This document shows positions 1-7,177 of a stretch of 8,737 nt of DNA, piece after piece. The position numbers were made by a program, and so were the translations under genes. The notes below the pieces were generated by a model that was not told where the DNA came from, did no database searches, and saw only the letters and a program-made list of their open reading frames with translations. Position 1 is the first letter of the stretch. Each line of letters starts with the position of its first letter. The DNA lies in NCBI GenBank assembly GCA_004356175.1, contig SMXV01000114.1, positions 1 to 8,737 on the forward strand. The letters are read 5' to 3'. Source of the stretch: Acidobacteriota bacterium (GTDB taxonomy: Bacteria > Actinomycetota > Acidimicrobiia > Spongiisociales > UBA5794).

Positions 1-64
1 GCCAATACTCTTCTTTTGTCGTGTCTTGATTCCACCGTAGGCTACTGGTCGCTCACTCGACGGA
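1..64. other. Left edge downstream of hutI
   Basis: Sixty-four bases follow the hutI stop on the minus strand. I see no gene, no strong hairpin and no T-rich terminator on that strand, so the hut transcript may continue beyond the window, where the next pathway gene could lie. Confidence 0.4.
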
Positions 65-1267
65 CTAAAGATGTGTCCCCGCGGAAATGACGTCGACCAC
101 GAGATTCGCATCGGGGCGGTAGGGGAGGTGGTCGTAGGTTGGAGCATCGAGGATGACGAGGTCGGCGCGCTGTCCGGGGGCGAGCAAGCCTCGGTCAGGG
201 AGGGCGAGGGCGAGGGCACCGCCTCTTGTTGCTGCCCAGATGGCCTCCTCCACAGTAAGTCCCGACGTGACGGCAGCGAGCGAGACGATGAAGGGCATCG
301 TCTCGATGTAGGACGTTCCCGGGTTGCAGTCTGTTGCTATCGCAACCGGTACGCCGCTGTCCCACACCCTTCTGCCATCGGGGGCTGGTTCGTGCATTGA
401 GTATGAGACCCCCGGTAGTAGCACTGCCACCGTTCCAGACGCGGCAAGCGCGGCGAGGTCTTCGTCCGATGCGTAGTCGATATGGTCCGCAGCCGTTGCA
501 CCAAGTTCAGCGGCGAGCGCTGCACCGCCAGATCGGGAGAATTGGTCGACGTGGAGACGCAAGGCGATACCGTGCCTGGCCGCTGCCTGCGCGATGGTCC
601 GTGTTTCATCCACCGTGAAGGCGTTGTCGTCGCAGAACACGTCCACGAACGAGACCCGGTCGGCAGCGGCGTCAAGCATCTCGCCAGCAACAAGATCGAC
701 GTATCCATCCACATCGTCAACGAACTCGCGGGGTGGAACATGGGCACCAAGAAACGTTGCGACAATGTCGATAGCGAGTGTTTCTTGGATGTGCTCCATC
801 GCGTCGAGCATCTTGATCTCAGTTGCAATGTCGAGTCCGTATCCGGTCTTGATCTCGATTGTCGTCGTGCCGGACTTCAGCATCCGAGAAATACGAGGGA
901 GAGAAAACGCGACGAGCGCGTCGAGGCTGGCTGCCCTTGTTGCTTCGACGGTCGAGTGGATACCACCACCATCAGCCAGTATCTCGTCATACCGTGCGCC
1001 AGCAAGTCGTTGGGAGAACTCCCCCGCCCTATCGCCCGCAAACACTGCATGTGTGTGGGCATCGACAAATCCGGGAAGGACGGCACCTCCCTCAGCGCTC
1101 AACGTCTCGTATGTCCGATATTCGTCCGACAGATCAGCTTCCGCGCCAACCCAGACAATGGTGTCGCCCTCAATCGCAACTGCGGCAGCAGTCACCACTC
1201 CGAGTAACCCGCCGCGCATCTCGTCGTTTGTGACGAGTTGTCCAATGTCTGTAACAACGAGATTCAC
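65..1267 (-). CDS. hutI: Imidazolonepropionase
   Basis: Hydrolyses 4-imidazolone-5-propanoate to N-formimino-L-glutamate, the third step of histidine degradation, in the cytoplasm. It is a metal-dependent amidohydrolase of about 400 aa, the usual family length. Visible landmarks (numbered from the GTG at 1267) are the HxH metal pair in DAHTHAVFAGDR (H71, H73), EIKTGYGL (about 138-145), TFLGAHVPP (about 171-179), the metal His in LRLHVDQF (H239), His in ADHIDY (H262) and the metal Asp in ATDCNPGTS (D313). The protein ends with the ADLVILDAP strand typical of amidohydrolase composite domains. A longer reading frame reaches 1321, but it would overlap hutU and adds a non-homologous N-terminus. 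An AGGAG at 1275-1279 lies 7 bases before GTG 1267 (4 before GTG 1270), so I chose 1267; 1270 is equally legal and gives one more residue. It is last in the visible hutHUI operon. The function is clear from motifs; only the start is uncertain. Confidence 0.96.
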   Translation of the reverse strand: MNLVVTDIGQLVTNDEMRGGLLGVVTAAAVAIEGDTIVWVGAEADLSDEYRTYETLSAEGGAVLPGFVDAHTHAVFAGDRAGEFSQRLAGARYDEILADGGGIHSTVEATRAASLDALVAFSLPRISRMLKSGTTTIEIKTGYGLDIATEIKMLDAMEHIQETLAIDIVATFLGAHVPPREFVDDVDGYVDLVAGEMLDAAADRVSFVDVFCDDNAFTVDETRTIAQAAARHGIALRLHVDQFSRSGGAALAAELGATAADHIDYASDEDLAALAASGTVAVLLPGVSYSMHEPAPDGRRVWDSGVPVAIATDCNPGTSYIETMPFIVSLAAVTSGLTVEEAIWAATRGGALALALPDRGLLAPGQRADLVILDAPTYDHLPYRPDANLVVDVISAGTHL

Positions 1268-1274
1268 CACATCG

Positions 1275-1279
1275 CTCCT
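1275..1279 (-). promoter_or_regulatory. Ribosome binding site of hutI
   Basis: AGGAG on the minus strand overlaps the last two bases of the hutU TAG stop (1278-1280) and sits 7 bases before GTG 1267. It fixes the hutI start just downstream of hutU and suggests that ribosomes ending hutU can re-initiate on hutI. Confidence 0.7.
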
Positions 1280-2972
1280 ACTCGCTACGCATCGGGATAT
1301 ACACACCACGGTCGCGAGCAACGTTGAGGGCCCGTTTATACCCTGCGTCTGCGTGCCGAATGACCCCCATTCCAGGATCGTTCGTCAACACACGCTCGAT
1401 TCGAAGCGCAGCCTCAGGTGTCCCATCTGCAACCACCTGTGCACCAGCATGAATCGACTTGCCCATACCAACACCACCTCCCTGATGGACCGCTACCCAC
1501 GCTGCCCCCGAGGCAGTGTTGATGAGTGCGTTGAGGATCGGCCAGTCGGCAACGGCGTCCGAACCGTCAGCCATTCCCTCCGTCTCTCTGTAGGGGGACG
1601 CAACAGACCCGGAGTCGAGATGGTCACGGCCAATCACAATCGGCGCGCTCACCGCCCCTGTACGCACAAGTTCATTGAACGCGAGTCCGGCTCTGTGCCT
1701 CTCTCCGTATCCGAGCCAGCAGATGCGCGCAGGAAGACCCTGGAACTCGACATACTCCTCTGCGAGATCGAGCCAGCGCATCAGAGAAGCGTTGTTCGGG
1801 AAGAGATCACGCAGAGCATTATCGGTCGCGGCAATGTCCGCAGGATCGCCTGACAGCGCAATCCAACGGAAGGGTCCCACTCCCTCGCAGAACAAATCAC
1901 GAATGTACGCAGGTACAAATCCTGGGTAGTCGAACGCATTGTCGAAACCACCCTCGACAGCCTCGCCTCTCAAGTTGTTGCCATAGTCGAATACCACCGA
2001 GCCAGAGTCCTGAAACGCAACCATTGCACGACAGTGGCGCGCCATAGACTCTCGTGCTTTCGTGATGTACTCCTCCGGCATCTCGGCTCTCAGCGCGTCG
2101 GACTCGACGAGCGACATGCCAGCGGGCACATACCCGTCGAGCGGATCGTGCGCAGACGTCTGGTCTGTCACGATGTCGATGTCGAGCCCTCGCGCGAGAA
2201 GGTCGGGAAAGACATCCGCAGCGTTCCCAACGACTGCGATTGAGAGAGCCTTCCCATCTGCCTTTGCTCGTAGAGCCACGTCAACAGCTTCGTCGAGACT
2301 TGCAGCATGGTGGTCAACGTACCGAGTCTCGACACGTCGCTCAATGCGAACTGGGTCAACATCGACGACGAGACAGACACCGCCATTCATCGTTACAGCA
2401 AGGGGCTGAGCACCGCCCATGCCACCAAGCCCGGCCGTGAGAGTCAATGTGCCTGTGAGTGTTCCGTCGAAATGCCTGTCAGCAACTGCGACGAAGGTCT
2501 GGTAGGTCCCTTGGAGAATCCCCTGCGTGCCGATGTATATCCACGAACCCGCTGTCATCTGGCCATACATCATGAGGCCAGCATCCTCAAGGTCTCTGAA
2601 ATGCTCCCACGTGGCCCAGTCGGGAACGAGGTTTGAGTTGGCGATGAGCACGCGGGGTGCCATCTCATGTGTACGGAACTTGCCAACAGGCTTGCCTGAT
2701 TGGATAAGAAGCGTCTCGTCCGATTCGAGCTCGGTGAGGCTGCGCACGATTGCGTCGAACGCGTCCCAATTTCGCGCTGCCTTGCCAGTTCCCCCGTACA
2801 CGACGAGGTCGAGCGGATTCTCCGCAACCTCAGGGTCGAGATTGTTGAGAAGACACCGCAGGGCTGCCTCCTGTAACCACCCTTTCGTGTTCAGCTTGGT
2901 ACCGCGCGGCGAGCGGACAGTTCGTGGTCCCGAACCGTACGCGAAAGCAGCGTTACTCTCGTCGGCCATCAT
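1278..2972 (-). CDS. hutU: Urocanate hydratase (urocanase)
   Basis: Converts urocanate to 4-imidazolone-5-propanoate using tightly bound NAD+ as an electrophile; second step of histidine degradation, cytoplasmic. At 564 aa it has the normal full length. Family signatures run from end to end: GWLQEAALRCLLNNLDPEVA (31-50), VVYGGTGKAARNW (57-69), GQMTAGSWIYIGTQGILQGT (137-156), the NAD-binding glycine-rich GLGGMGGAQPLA (181-192), FVPAYIRDLFCEGVGPFRW (352-370), and LPARICWLGYGERHRAGLAF (413-432). Cys418 in the last motif matches the conserved active-site Cys (Cys410 in Pseudomonas putida). HQGGGVGMGKSIHAG is at about 496-510. The start is ATG 2972, whose ATGA overlaps the hutH stop. The next codon is also ATG, and the AGGG in front (about 2976-2979) is spaced better for the second one, so M1 or M2 could be used. 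It is the middle gene of hutHUI, coupled at both ends. No missing key residue or frameshift is seen. Confidence 0.98.
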   Translation of the reverse strand: MMADESNAAFAYGSGPRTVRSPRGTKLNTKGWLQEAALRCLLNNLDPEVAENPLDLVVYGGTGKAARNWDAFDAIVRSLTELESDETLLIQSGKPVGKFRTHEMAPRVLIANSNLVPDWATWEHFRDLEDAGLMMYGQMTAGSWIYIGTQGILQGTYQTFVAVADRHFDGTLTGTLTLTAGLGGMGGAQPLAVTMNGGVCLVVDVDPVRIERRVETRYVDHHAASLDEAVDVALRAKADGKALSIAVVGNAADVFPDLLARGLDIDIVTDQTSAHDPLDGYVPAGMSLVESDALRAEMPEEYITKARESMARHCRAMVAFQDSGSVVFDYGNNLRGEAVEGGFDNAFDYPGFVPAYIRDLFCEGVGPFRWIALSGDPADIAATDNALRDLFPNNASLMRWLDLAEEYVEFQGLPARICWLGYGERHRAGLAFNELVRTGAVSAPIVIGRDHLDSGSVASPYRETEGMADGSDAVADWPILNALINTASGAAWVAVHQGGGVGMGKSIHAGAQVVADGTPEAALRIERVLTNDPGMGVIRHADAGYKRALNVARDRGVYIPMRSE

Positions 2973-4483
2973 GTGCCCTGACTACTCGAGAATGCGCCAG
3001 CCTCAACCAGTTCAGCAATCTTCTCGATGTCTGGTCCTGGTGCTCTATCAGATAGCAACGGTGGACACACTGACCGAACCGCGTCCCGCACGCCTGCCGT
3101 ACCTGCCGCGGGTTGTTCGTCGCGCTGTTCCACTCCCTGAGCGGCACACATCAGCTCAATCGCAATGACGAGCGCGGTATTCGTGAGGACAGTGTCGAGC
3201 TTGCGAGCTGCACCCCAACCCATTGACACATGGTCCTCCTGCATGCCTGACGTCGGAATCGACTCGACCGATGCGGGGTGAGAGAGCACCTTGTTTTCGG
3301 CGACGAGTGCGGCGGCCGTGTACTGGGTGATCATGTAGCCGGTCGAAACTCCGGGATTCGATGCAAGAAAAGGCGAGAGACCAGCGGATCGGTGCGGGTC
3401 GAGCATGCGGTCTATTCTGCGTTCCGATATCGAACCAAGCTCGGTGACAGCAATCGTGAGAAAGTCAAGAACGAACGCAAGTGGCTGGCCGTGAAAATTG
3501 CCAGCCGAGACAACGTCGCCATCCTCAGCGAACACAATCGGGTTGTCGACCACGCTTCCCAGTTCTCGAGTGAACACGCGAGTTGCATGGTCAATGGTGT
3601 CCCGGACGGCCCCATGGACCTGAGGGGCGCAGCGCAGACTGTACGCATCCTGCACCTTGTGCTCGAAATCGTGATGATGAGACGCGCTGATGGAAGAGCC
3701 ATCAAGCAAGCCACGGATCATCTCTGCAGACGCCACCTGACCCGGGTGTGGGCGTAGGTCATGGATTCGTTTGTCATATGGGCGTGACGAGCCCATGAGG
3801 GCCTCAACGCTCAACGCACATGCCGCGTCTGTTGCGTCAACGAGCACGTTGGCACGGTGGATAGCCAGGCATCCTTGCGCAAGCATTCCCTCGGTTCCGT
3901 TGAGAAGACTGAGGCCCTCCTTGGGAAACAACTCAAGCGGTTCGATCCCAGCAGCGGTGAGTATGGGCAACGAAGGAACAGCGACGCCGTCGACAAGAAT
4001 GTGACCCTCTCCAATGAGGGGCAGCGCAAGATGTGCGAACGGTGCAAGATCGCCTGACGCGCCAACGGAACCCTGGCTCGGGACCGCTGGGAGTATGTCG
4101 TGTTCGAGAAGTGTGAGAAGGTACCTGACGATCTCTGGTCTGACGCCGGAGTAGCCCTGAGCGAGAGTTCGGGCACGGCACAGCAGCATCGCCCTGACGG
4201 TTTGGCGATCGAGCAGGGGGCCGACACCCGCAGCGTGAGACCTCAAAAGGTCGTACTGAAGGTCTGTGGCCTGGTCTGGACGGATCCGCGTGTTCGCAAG
4301 AGCGCCGAAGCCGGTCGTGATGCCATACACCGTCTCGTTGCGACGAACAACGCCCTCCACCAGGGCGCGAGCTGGTTCCATCCGCTCACTGAGATCAGTA
4401 CCGGCAACCGCAGGCGCCTGCTGTGTTGCAACTGCAACCACGTCCTGCACGGAGAGAGGCGATCCATCGACGACAACGGTCAT
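2969..4483 (-). CDS. hutH: Histidine ammonia-lyase (histidase)
   Basis: Removes ammonia from L-histidine to give trans-urocanate, the entry step of histidine degradation; a cytoplasmic homotetramer in characterised relatives. The product is 504 aa, the usual length. The MIO cofactor-forming triad Ala142-Ser143-Gly144 lies in GSVGASGDLAPFAHLALPL, with Ser143 at the same number as in the P. putida enzyme. Other active-site residues are in place: Tyr53 (YGITTGFG), His83 (RSHAAGVG), Asn195 (LLNGTEGM), Tyr281/Arg284 (DAYSLRCAPQVHG), Phe330 (GNFHGQP) and Glu416 (QEDHVSMG). The full set argues for a true histidase over a phenylalanine/tyrosine lyase: His83 and the neighbouring hutU and hutI point the same way. 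The ATG at 4481-4483 has AAGGA 6 bases upstream. It is the first gene of the operon, so any hut promoter should lie just right of 4483. It faces a divergent plus-strand gene. Confidence 0.98.
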   Translation of the reverse strand: MTVVVDGSPLSVQDVVAVATQQAPAVAGTDLSERMEPARALVEGVVRRNETVYGITTGFGALANTRIRPDQATDLQYDLLRSHAAGVGPLLDRQTVRAMLLCRARTLAQGYSGVRPEIVRYLLTLLEHDILPAVPSQGSVGASGDLAPFAHLALPLIGEGHILVDGVAVPSLPILTAAGIEPLELFPKEGLSLLNGTEGMLAQGCLAIHRANVLVDATDAACALSVEALMGSSRPYDKRIHDLRPHPGQVASAEMIRGLLDGSSISASHHHDFEHKVQDAYSLRCAPQVHGAVRDTIDHATRVFTRELGSVVDNPIVFAEDGDVVSAGNFHGQPLAFVLDFLTIAVTELGSISERRIDRMLDPHRSAGLSPFLASNPGVSTGYMITQYTAAALVAENKVLSHPASVESIPTSGMQEDHVSMGWGAARKLDTVLTNTALVIAIELMCAAQGVEQRDEQPAAGTAGVRDAVRSVCPPLLSDRAPGPDIEKIAELVEAGAFSSSQGT

Positions 4484-4489
4484 GCAACG

Positions 4490-4494
4490 TCCTT
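4490..4494 (-). promoter_or_regulatory. Ribosome binding site of hutH
   Basis: AAGGA on the minus strand, within AAAAGGAC, lies 6 bases before the hutH ATG at 4483. It supports that start and marks the beginning of the coding part of the hutHUI message. Confidence 0.65.
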
Positions 4495-4539
4495 TTCATT
4501 GGAATTCGTTGTGCCGGCAGGAGAGTAGTCGCACGAAGA

Positions 4540-5157
4540 GTGACCCGACGTTCCGCAAGGGTTTTTGCGTGCACCACGAAGTCCCGGTCGACCGACGACA
4601 CCGTGGTCGCAACGACTCCACAGGCGGCTTCCGGGCCGATAGTGACCACCACAACCTCGGTGTCTGACCCGATTAACTCCATGGTTCTTCTCACGGCAGC
4701 ACTCGACAGGGACTCACTCGGTTACCGCTTCGAGGCGCTTGCAACCGTGGGAGATGAGCAGGCGGCGGTCATCGATGGCTTCGTGATAGGTCAGAGCACA
4801 CAGATGCTCGTGACGTCAGGAGAAGGCAGTGTGACATACATCATCACACCAGATGCAGCCTGGATTCGGGTGGATGACGGCGAATGGGATCTCGTCGATT
4901 CCAGCGGTCCGATTGATCCACCTCTTGAGGCACTGTCGAAGCCAGATTCAATCACGATTACGAGCGTCGACGGTGGCAACGTCGAGGCTATTGGCATGTA
5001 CCGTGGTGCAGACTTCGATTCGGATGACCCTGTCAATCTCTCGCTGAAGTTCGAGAACGGTTTCCTTGTGTCTGCGTCATACACCACGGGCAACGCCATC
5101 GTGATCACAACATTCTCCCCTCTCGCGGGCGAGACAATCACCACGCCGACCCCGTAA
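4540..5157 (+). CDS. Putative envelope/lipoprotein, LolA/LppX-like pattern, start uncertain
   Basis: Not recognised as a named family. From GTG 4540 the product is 205 aa: a Cys at residue 11 preceded by VFA, a Thr/Ser/Asp-rich linker (12-43), then a beta-rich domain (about 48-198). The domain alternates strand-like segments and includes YIITPDAAWIRVDDGEW (100-116) and a C-terminus TFSPLAGETITTP. These patterns recall LppX/LprG and LolA-type lipid-binding lipoproteins of actinobacteria, but this is resemblance by eye, not a demonstrated homology. The Cys plus Thr-rich linker suggests an exported lipoprotein, yet the residues before the Cys are Arg-rich and lack a hydrophobic core, so no normal signal peptide is present. 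The frame stays open back to ATG 4423, which would overlap hutH. Other starts are GTG 4603, GTG 4642 and ATG 4681 (158 aa). AGGAGAG at 4519-4525 is 14 bases before GTG 4540, longer than usual. The gene is divergent from hutH and convergent with the MFS gene. The frame is well supported downstream of about 4570; the 5' end is not. Confidence 0.6.
   Translation: MTRRSARVFACTTKSRSTDDTVVATTPQAASGPIVTTTTSVSDPINSMVLLTAALDRDSLGYRFEALATVGDEQAAVIDGFVIGQSTQMLVTSGEGSVTYIITPDAAWIRVDDGEWDLVDSSGPIDPPLEALSKPDSITITSVDGGNVEAIGMYRGADFDSDDPVNLSLKFENGFLVSASYTTGNAIVITTFSPLAGETITTPTP
4565..4612. repeat. Nested inverted repeat upstream of hutH
   Basis: Three symmetric elements share almost one centre (about 4589). 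The outermost arms are TTGCG (4565-4569) and CGCAA (4608-4612). The middle arms are ACCACG (4573-4578) and CGTGGT (4602-4607). The core is a perfect 10-base palindrome CGGTCGACCG (4585-4594). Outer and middle arms would be contiguous but for an extra TGC on the left side. The element lies about 80-130 bases before the hutH start. It could bind a dimeric regulator of hut or of the divergent gene, or fold in RNA; it also overlaps the possible 5' coding part of the divergent gene. The symmetry is seen directly, the function is a guess. Confidence 0.4.
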
Positions 5158-5179
5158 CACCCCGCGACCTTCGGGTGTT
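5156..5179. terminator. Hairpin between convergent genes, possible bidirectional terminator
   Basis: AACACCC (5156-5162) pairs with GGGTGTT (5173-5179). One more G-C pair (5164 with 5172) forms past a bulged C, leaving a 7-base loop. The stem begins inside the TAA stop of the envelope-protein gene and ends 9 bases before the stop of the convergent MFS gene. There is no run of T on either side, so it is not a canonical intrinsic terminator. Its position suggests it may end or protect both transcripts. Confidence 0.45.
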
Positions 5180-5188
5180 GACCATTGT

Positions 5189-6868
5189 CTAAGGATCGGG
5201 GTGGCGTCCGAAATCTTCTGCTTCGAGCTGGAGCCCGGGCAGCGGCGAACTTCGCACGATTTCGGCCACGGTCGATTCGGCCGAGCCATCAGATTCGAGC
5301 AACTTCTTCGGCAGGCGCAATGCAAGCAACGCGCCGAAGAGCGCGACGATCCCGCCCACGATGATGGCTCCCTGGAATCCTCTGCGCACGGCAGTCGACT
5401 CTATGGTGCGTACCTCGTCCTGAATGTCGCCAGGCAATGCAGCTATCTCCTCTTCAAGATCAACCGAACCTACCCGCTCAAGCGGACGCACGAGCGCTTG
5501 CTCAACCTCAGCCTTGATGCCATCGGGAATGGTCTCCGAAGCCTGAATCTGGTTACCGAACGAGAGAATCGCCGTCGCGAAAATCACTGATCCAATGACT
5601 GCTGTACCGAGGGCCATGCCGAGGTTCTGCGCCGTGCCCTGCAACCCTGAAGCCTCGCCCGCCTCGTCTTGCTCAACGCCAGACAGAATCAGGTTCGGAA
5701 GCTGCCCGACAACAAGCCCGATCGCAAGTCCACCGACGAATAGGCCCAAAGCAAGATCTGTCCCCTGTGTCGCGGTCTCAAGTGCACGGCTCAGAATGAA
5801 TCCGCCGATGAACAGCAGGACAAGACCGACCTGGATGATGTACTTCGGGTAGATTCTGCGCCCAAGTGGAGGGGTCGTGGTCGAGGTGAGCAGAACTCCT
5901 ATCGAGAGTGGAAGCAGCGCAAGACCGGTCTCGAATGCGTCGAACCCGAGCACTGCCTGGGTGAATACCGGAATCAGGAAGAGAAGTCCAGCTTGAGCGA
6001 AGGTTTGTGTCGCAAGAATTGGCAGTCCGGAACTGATTGCTCGATGCCTGAAGATCGAGATGTGCACGAGTGCAGGTCTTCCGCGGGCCACCTGACGCTT
6101 GACCCACCACACGAACGCCGCAAGCACCGCAATTCCGCCCACGATCATTGCTGCAACAACTGGGTCTCTCCACCCACGAGAGGATGTTTGCAACACACCA
6201 AGAACGAAGAGTCCAAGACCGAGAGCTGAAAGCACAACACCAACAACGTCAAGACGTGGCTTGGGCAGAACTTTCGGAGCGTCCACAAGCAATCCAGAGG
6301 CAAGCAACAAGATCACAACAATGATCGCCTCCCCCGCGAACGCGACGCGCCAGGAGAGATTGACCGTCAACCATCCTCCGACGAGCGGACCGAACGCCGC
6401 GCCTGCAGCGGCCACACCGAAAAGGGTTCCATAGGCAGACGCACGTTTTGTTCCTGAGAAGTTCGCGCGAACGAGTGTGTTAATCGCTGGCACGATGAGC
6501 GCCGACCCTAGACCCTCAAGGATGGACCAACCGAACATCACGAAGCCGATCGTCGGTGCGAGAGCCGTTATCGTCGTGCCAATTCCGTAGATAACAAGGC
6601 CGATGCGAAACGCACGTTTCGATCCCCATATGTCTCCCAGTTTCCCCCCGGTCAGCATGAACGCTGCCATGGTCAACGTATAAAGGGTCACCGCGGCCTG
6701 CACTTCACCAACGGTTGTGTCAAGGTCTCCGACAAGCGCTGAAATGGAGACATTCATAATCGTCGTGTCCACGACGTAGATGAACATCGCAGCCGACAAG
6801 ATTGCCAGGACTATGTTCTTGGACTGCGTCTCCGACTTAAGGCCGCTCTCCTCCATGCCGGCTACCAT
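5189..6868 (-). CDS. MFS transporter, DHA2 (EmrB/QacA) type, 14 TM
   Basis: A polytopic inner-membrane protein of 559 aa, most likely a proton-driven exporter of drugs or other small molecules; the substrate cannot be read from sequence. About 14 hydrophobic segments can be picked out, which with the length fits the DHA2 group, not the 12-helix DHA1 group. Landmarks are the TM1 Asp in YVVDTTIMNVSISAL (D34), motif A GGKLGDIWGSKR in the TM2-TM3 loop (74-85), motif C GAAFGPLVGG in TM5 (156-165), and DEAGEASGLQGTAQNLGMALG (401-421), a stretch typical of the second half of DHA2 proteins. A hydrophilic loop of about 60 residues (438-498), rich in acidic residues, lies before the last helix. A polar tail of about 40 residues follows it. 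The start could be ATG 6868 or ATG 6856 (M5); neither has a good Shine-Dalgarno (GGAG lies 14 bases before 6868). No adjacent regulator is present. It is convergent with the envelope-protein gene. Confidence 0.9.
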   Translation of the reverse strand: MVAGMEESGLKSETQSKNIVLAILSAAMFIYVVDTTIMNVSISALVGDLDTTVGEVQAAVTLYTLTMAAFMLTGGKLGDIWGSKRAFRIGLVIYGIGTTITALAPTIGFVMFGWSILEGLGSALIVPAINTLVRANFSGTKRASAYGTLFGVAAAGAAFGPLVGGWLTVNLSWRVAFAGEAIIVVILLLASGLLVDAPKVLPKPRLDVVGVVLSALGLGLFVLGVLQTSSRGWRDPVVAAMIVGGIAVLAAFVWWVKRQVARGRPALVHISIFRHRAISSGLPILATQTFAQAGLLFLIPVFTQAVLGFDAFETGLALLPLSIGVLLTSTTTPPLGRRIYPKYIIQVGLVLLFIGGFILSRALETATQGTDLALGLFVGGLAIGLVVGQLPNLILSGVEQDEAGEASGLQGTAQNLGMALGTAVIGSVIFATAILSFGNQIQASETIPDGIKAEVEQALVRPLERVGSVDLEEEIAALPGDIQDEVRTIESTAVRRGFQGAIIVGGIVALFGALLALRLPKKLLESDGSAESTVAEIVRSSPLPGLQLEAEDFGRHPDP

Positions 6869-7177
6869 AACGACAACGCAAACTCCATCGTCGCGTGTGA
6901 GGGGAGAAATGTCATTGGCTTGTTTCGGGGTCAGTGCCGCATTAACTCCCAGTCATGCATCATGCATCCAAGATGCAGACACCTGTCTGTGTATTGGTGC
7001 TAGGAAGAGCATGGCTGACAGCACACCATGTCCATGAGCCCAAGAGAATGAGAACATTTCCCGGACTCTGATTATCGGCATGGTGCTTGTGCCGCTGAGT
7101 GCTGTCTTCGCCGTTTCGCTTGTCAACCAGGCAATCGAGGCCGGAGGCAAGGCGGATAAGGTCAAGGAAGCCAGCAT
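6869..7177. other. Region between the MFS and EamA genes without a firm gene
   Basis: About 309 bases lie between the EamA stop and the MFS start, both on the minus strand. They should hold any promoter of the MFS gene, but I find no convincing -35/-10 pair. Visible contents are a tandem 7-mer with a small hairpin (6954-6977) and the coding-like 5' part of a plus-strand ORF starting at 7080. A 74-codon minus-strand frame (6953-7177) begins directly after the EamA stop, but its composition is unlike the neighbouring proteins. No tRNA or clear terminator is seen. Confidence 0.5.
6954..6977. repeat. Tandem CATGCAT with adjoining hairpin
   Basis: CATGCAT occurs twice in tandem (6954-6960 and 6961-6967). 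The second copy enters a 6-bp inverted repeat, TGCATC (6963-6968) and GATGCA (6972-6977), with a 3-base loop CAA. It lies about 90-110 bases before the MFS start. It might be a small operator for the MFS gene or a chance palindrome; the ATGCAT unit is itself self-complementary. Confidence 0.35.

Noticed and set aside
482..1207. 241-codon plus-strand open frame
   Set aside because: Wholly antisense to hutI, Arg/Cys/His-rich, no family pattern; a GC-rich shadow frame.
1268..1321. Longer hutI beginning at 1321 (418 aa)
   Set aside because: It would overlap hutU by 44 bases, adds residues unlike HutI N-termini, and a good AGGAG sits before GTG 1267/1270.
594..1853. 419-codon plus-strand open frame
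   Set aside because: It is antisense to hutI and hutU, spans their junction, is Ser/Arg/Thr-rich with no domain, and both antisense genes are certain.
2527..3168. 213-codon plus-strand frame across the hutU/hutH junction
   Set aside because: Antisense to two certain genes, Ser/Arg/Pro-rich, no recognisable domain.
4395..4694. 99-codon minus-strand frame covering the region upstream of hutH
   Set aside because: Its first part reads fairly protein-like (MELIGSDTEVVVVTIGPEA), but it is antisense to the Thr-rich linker of the envelope gene, runs out of frame into hutH, ends Arg/Cys-rich and has no His-rich leader character.
5201..6434. Several plus-strand frames opposite the MFS gene
   Set aside because: All lie antisense to a clear 14-helix transporter and have Arg/Pro/Thr-rich shadow composition.
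6953..7177. 74-codon minus-strand frame directly after the EamA stop
   Set aside because: No Shine-Dalgarno or domain seen, Ser/Met/His-rich composition unlike its neighbours; the plus strand is the more coding-like one here.
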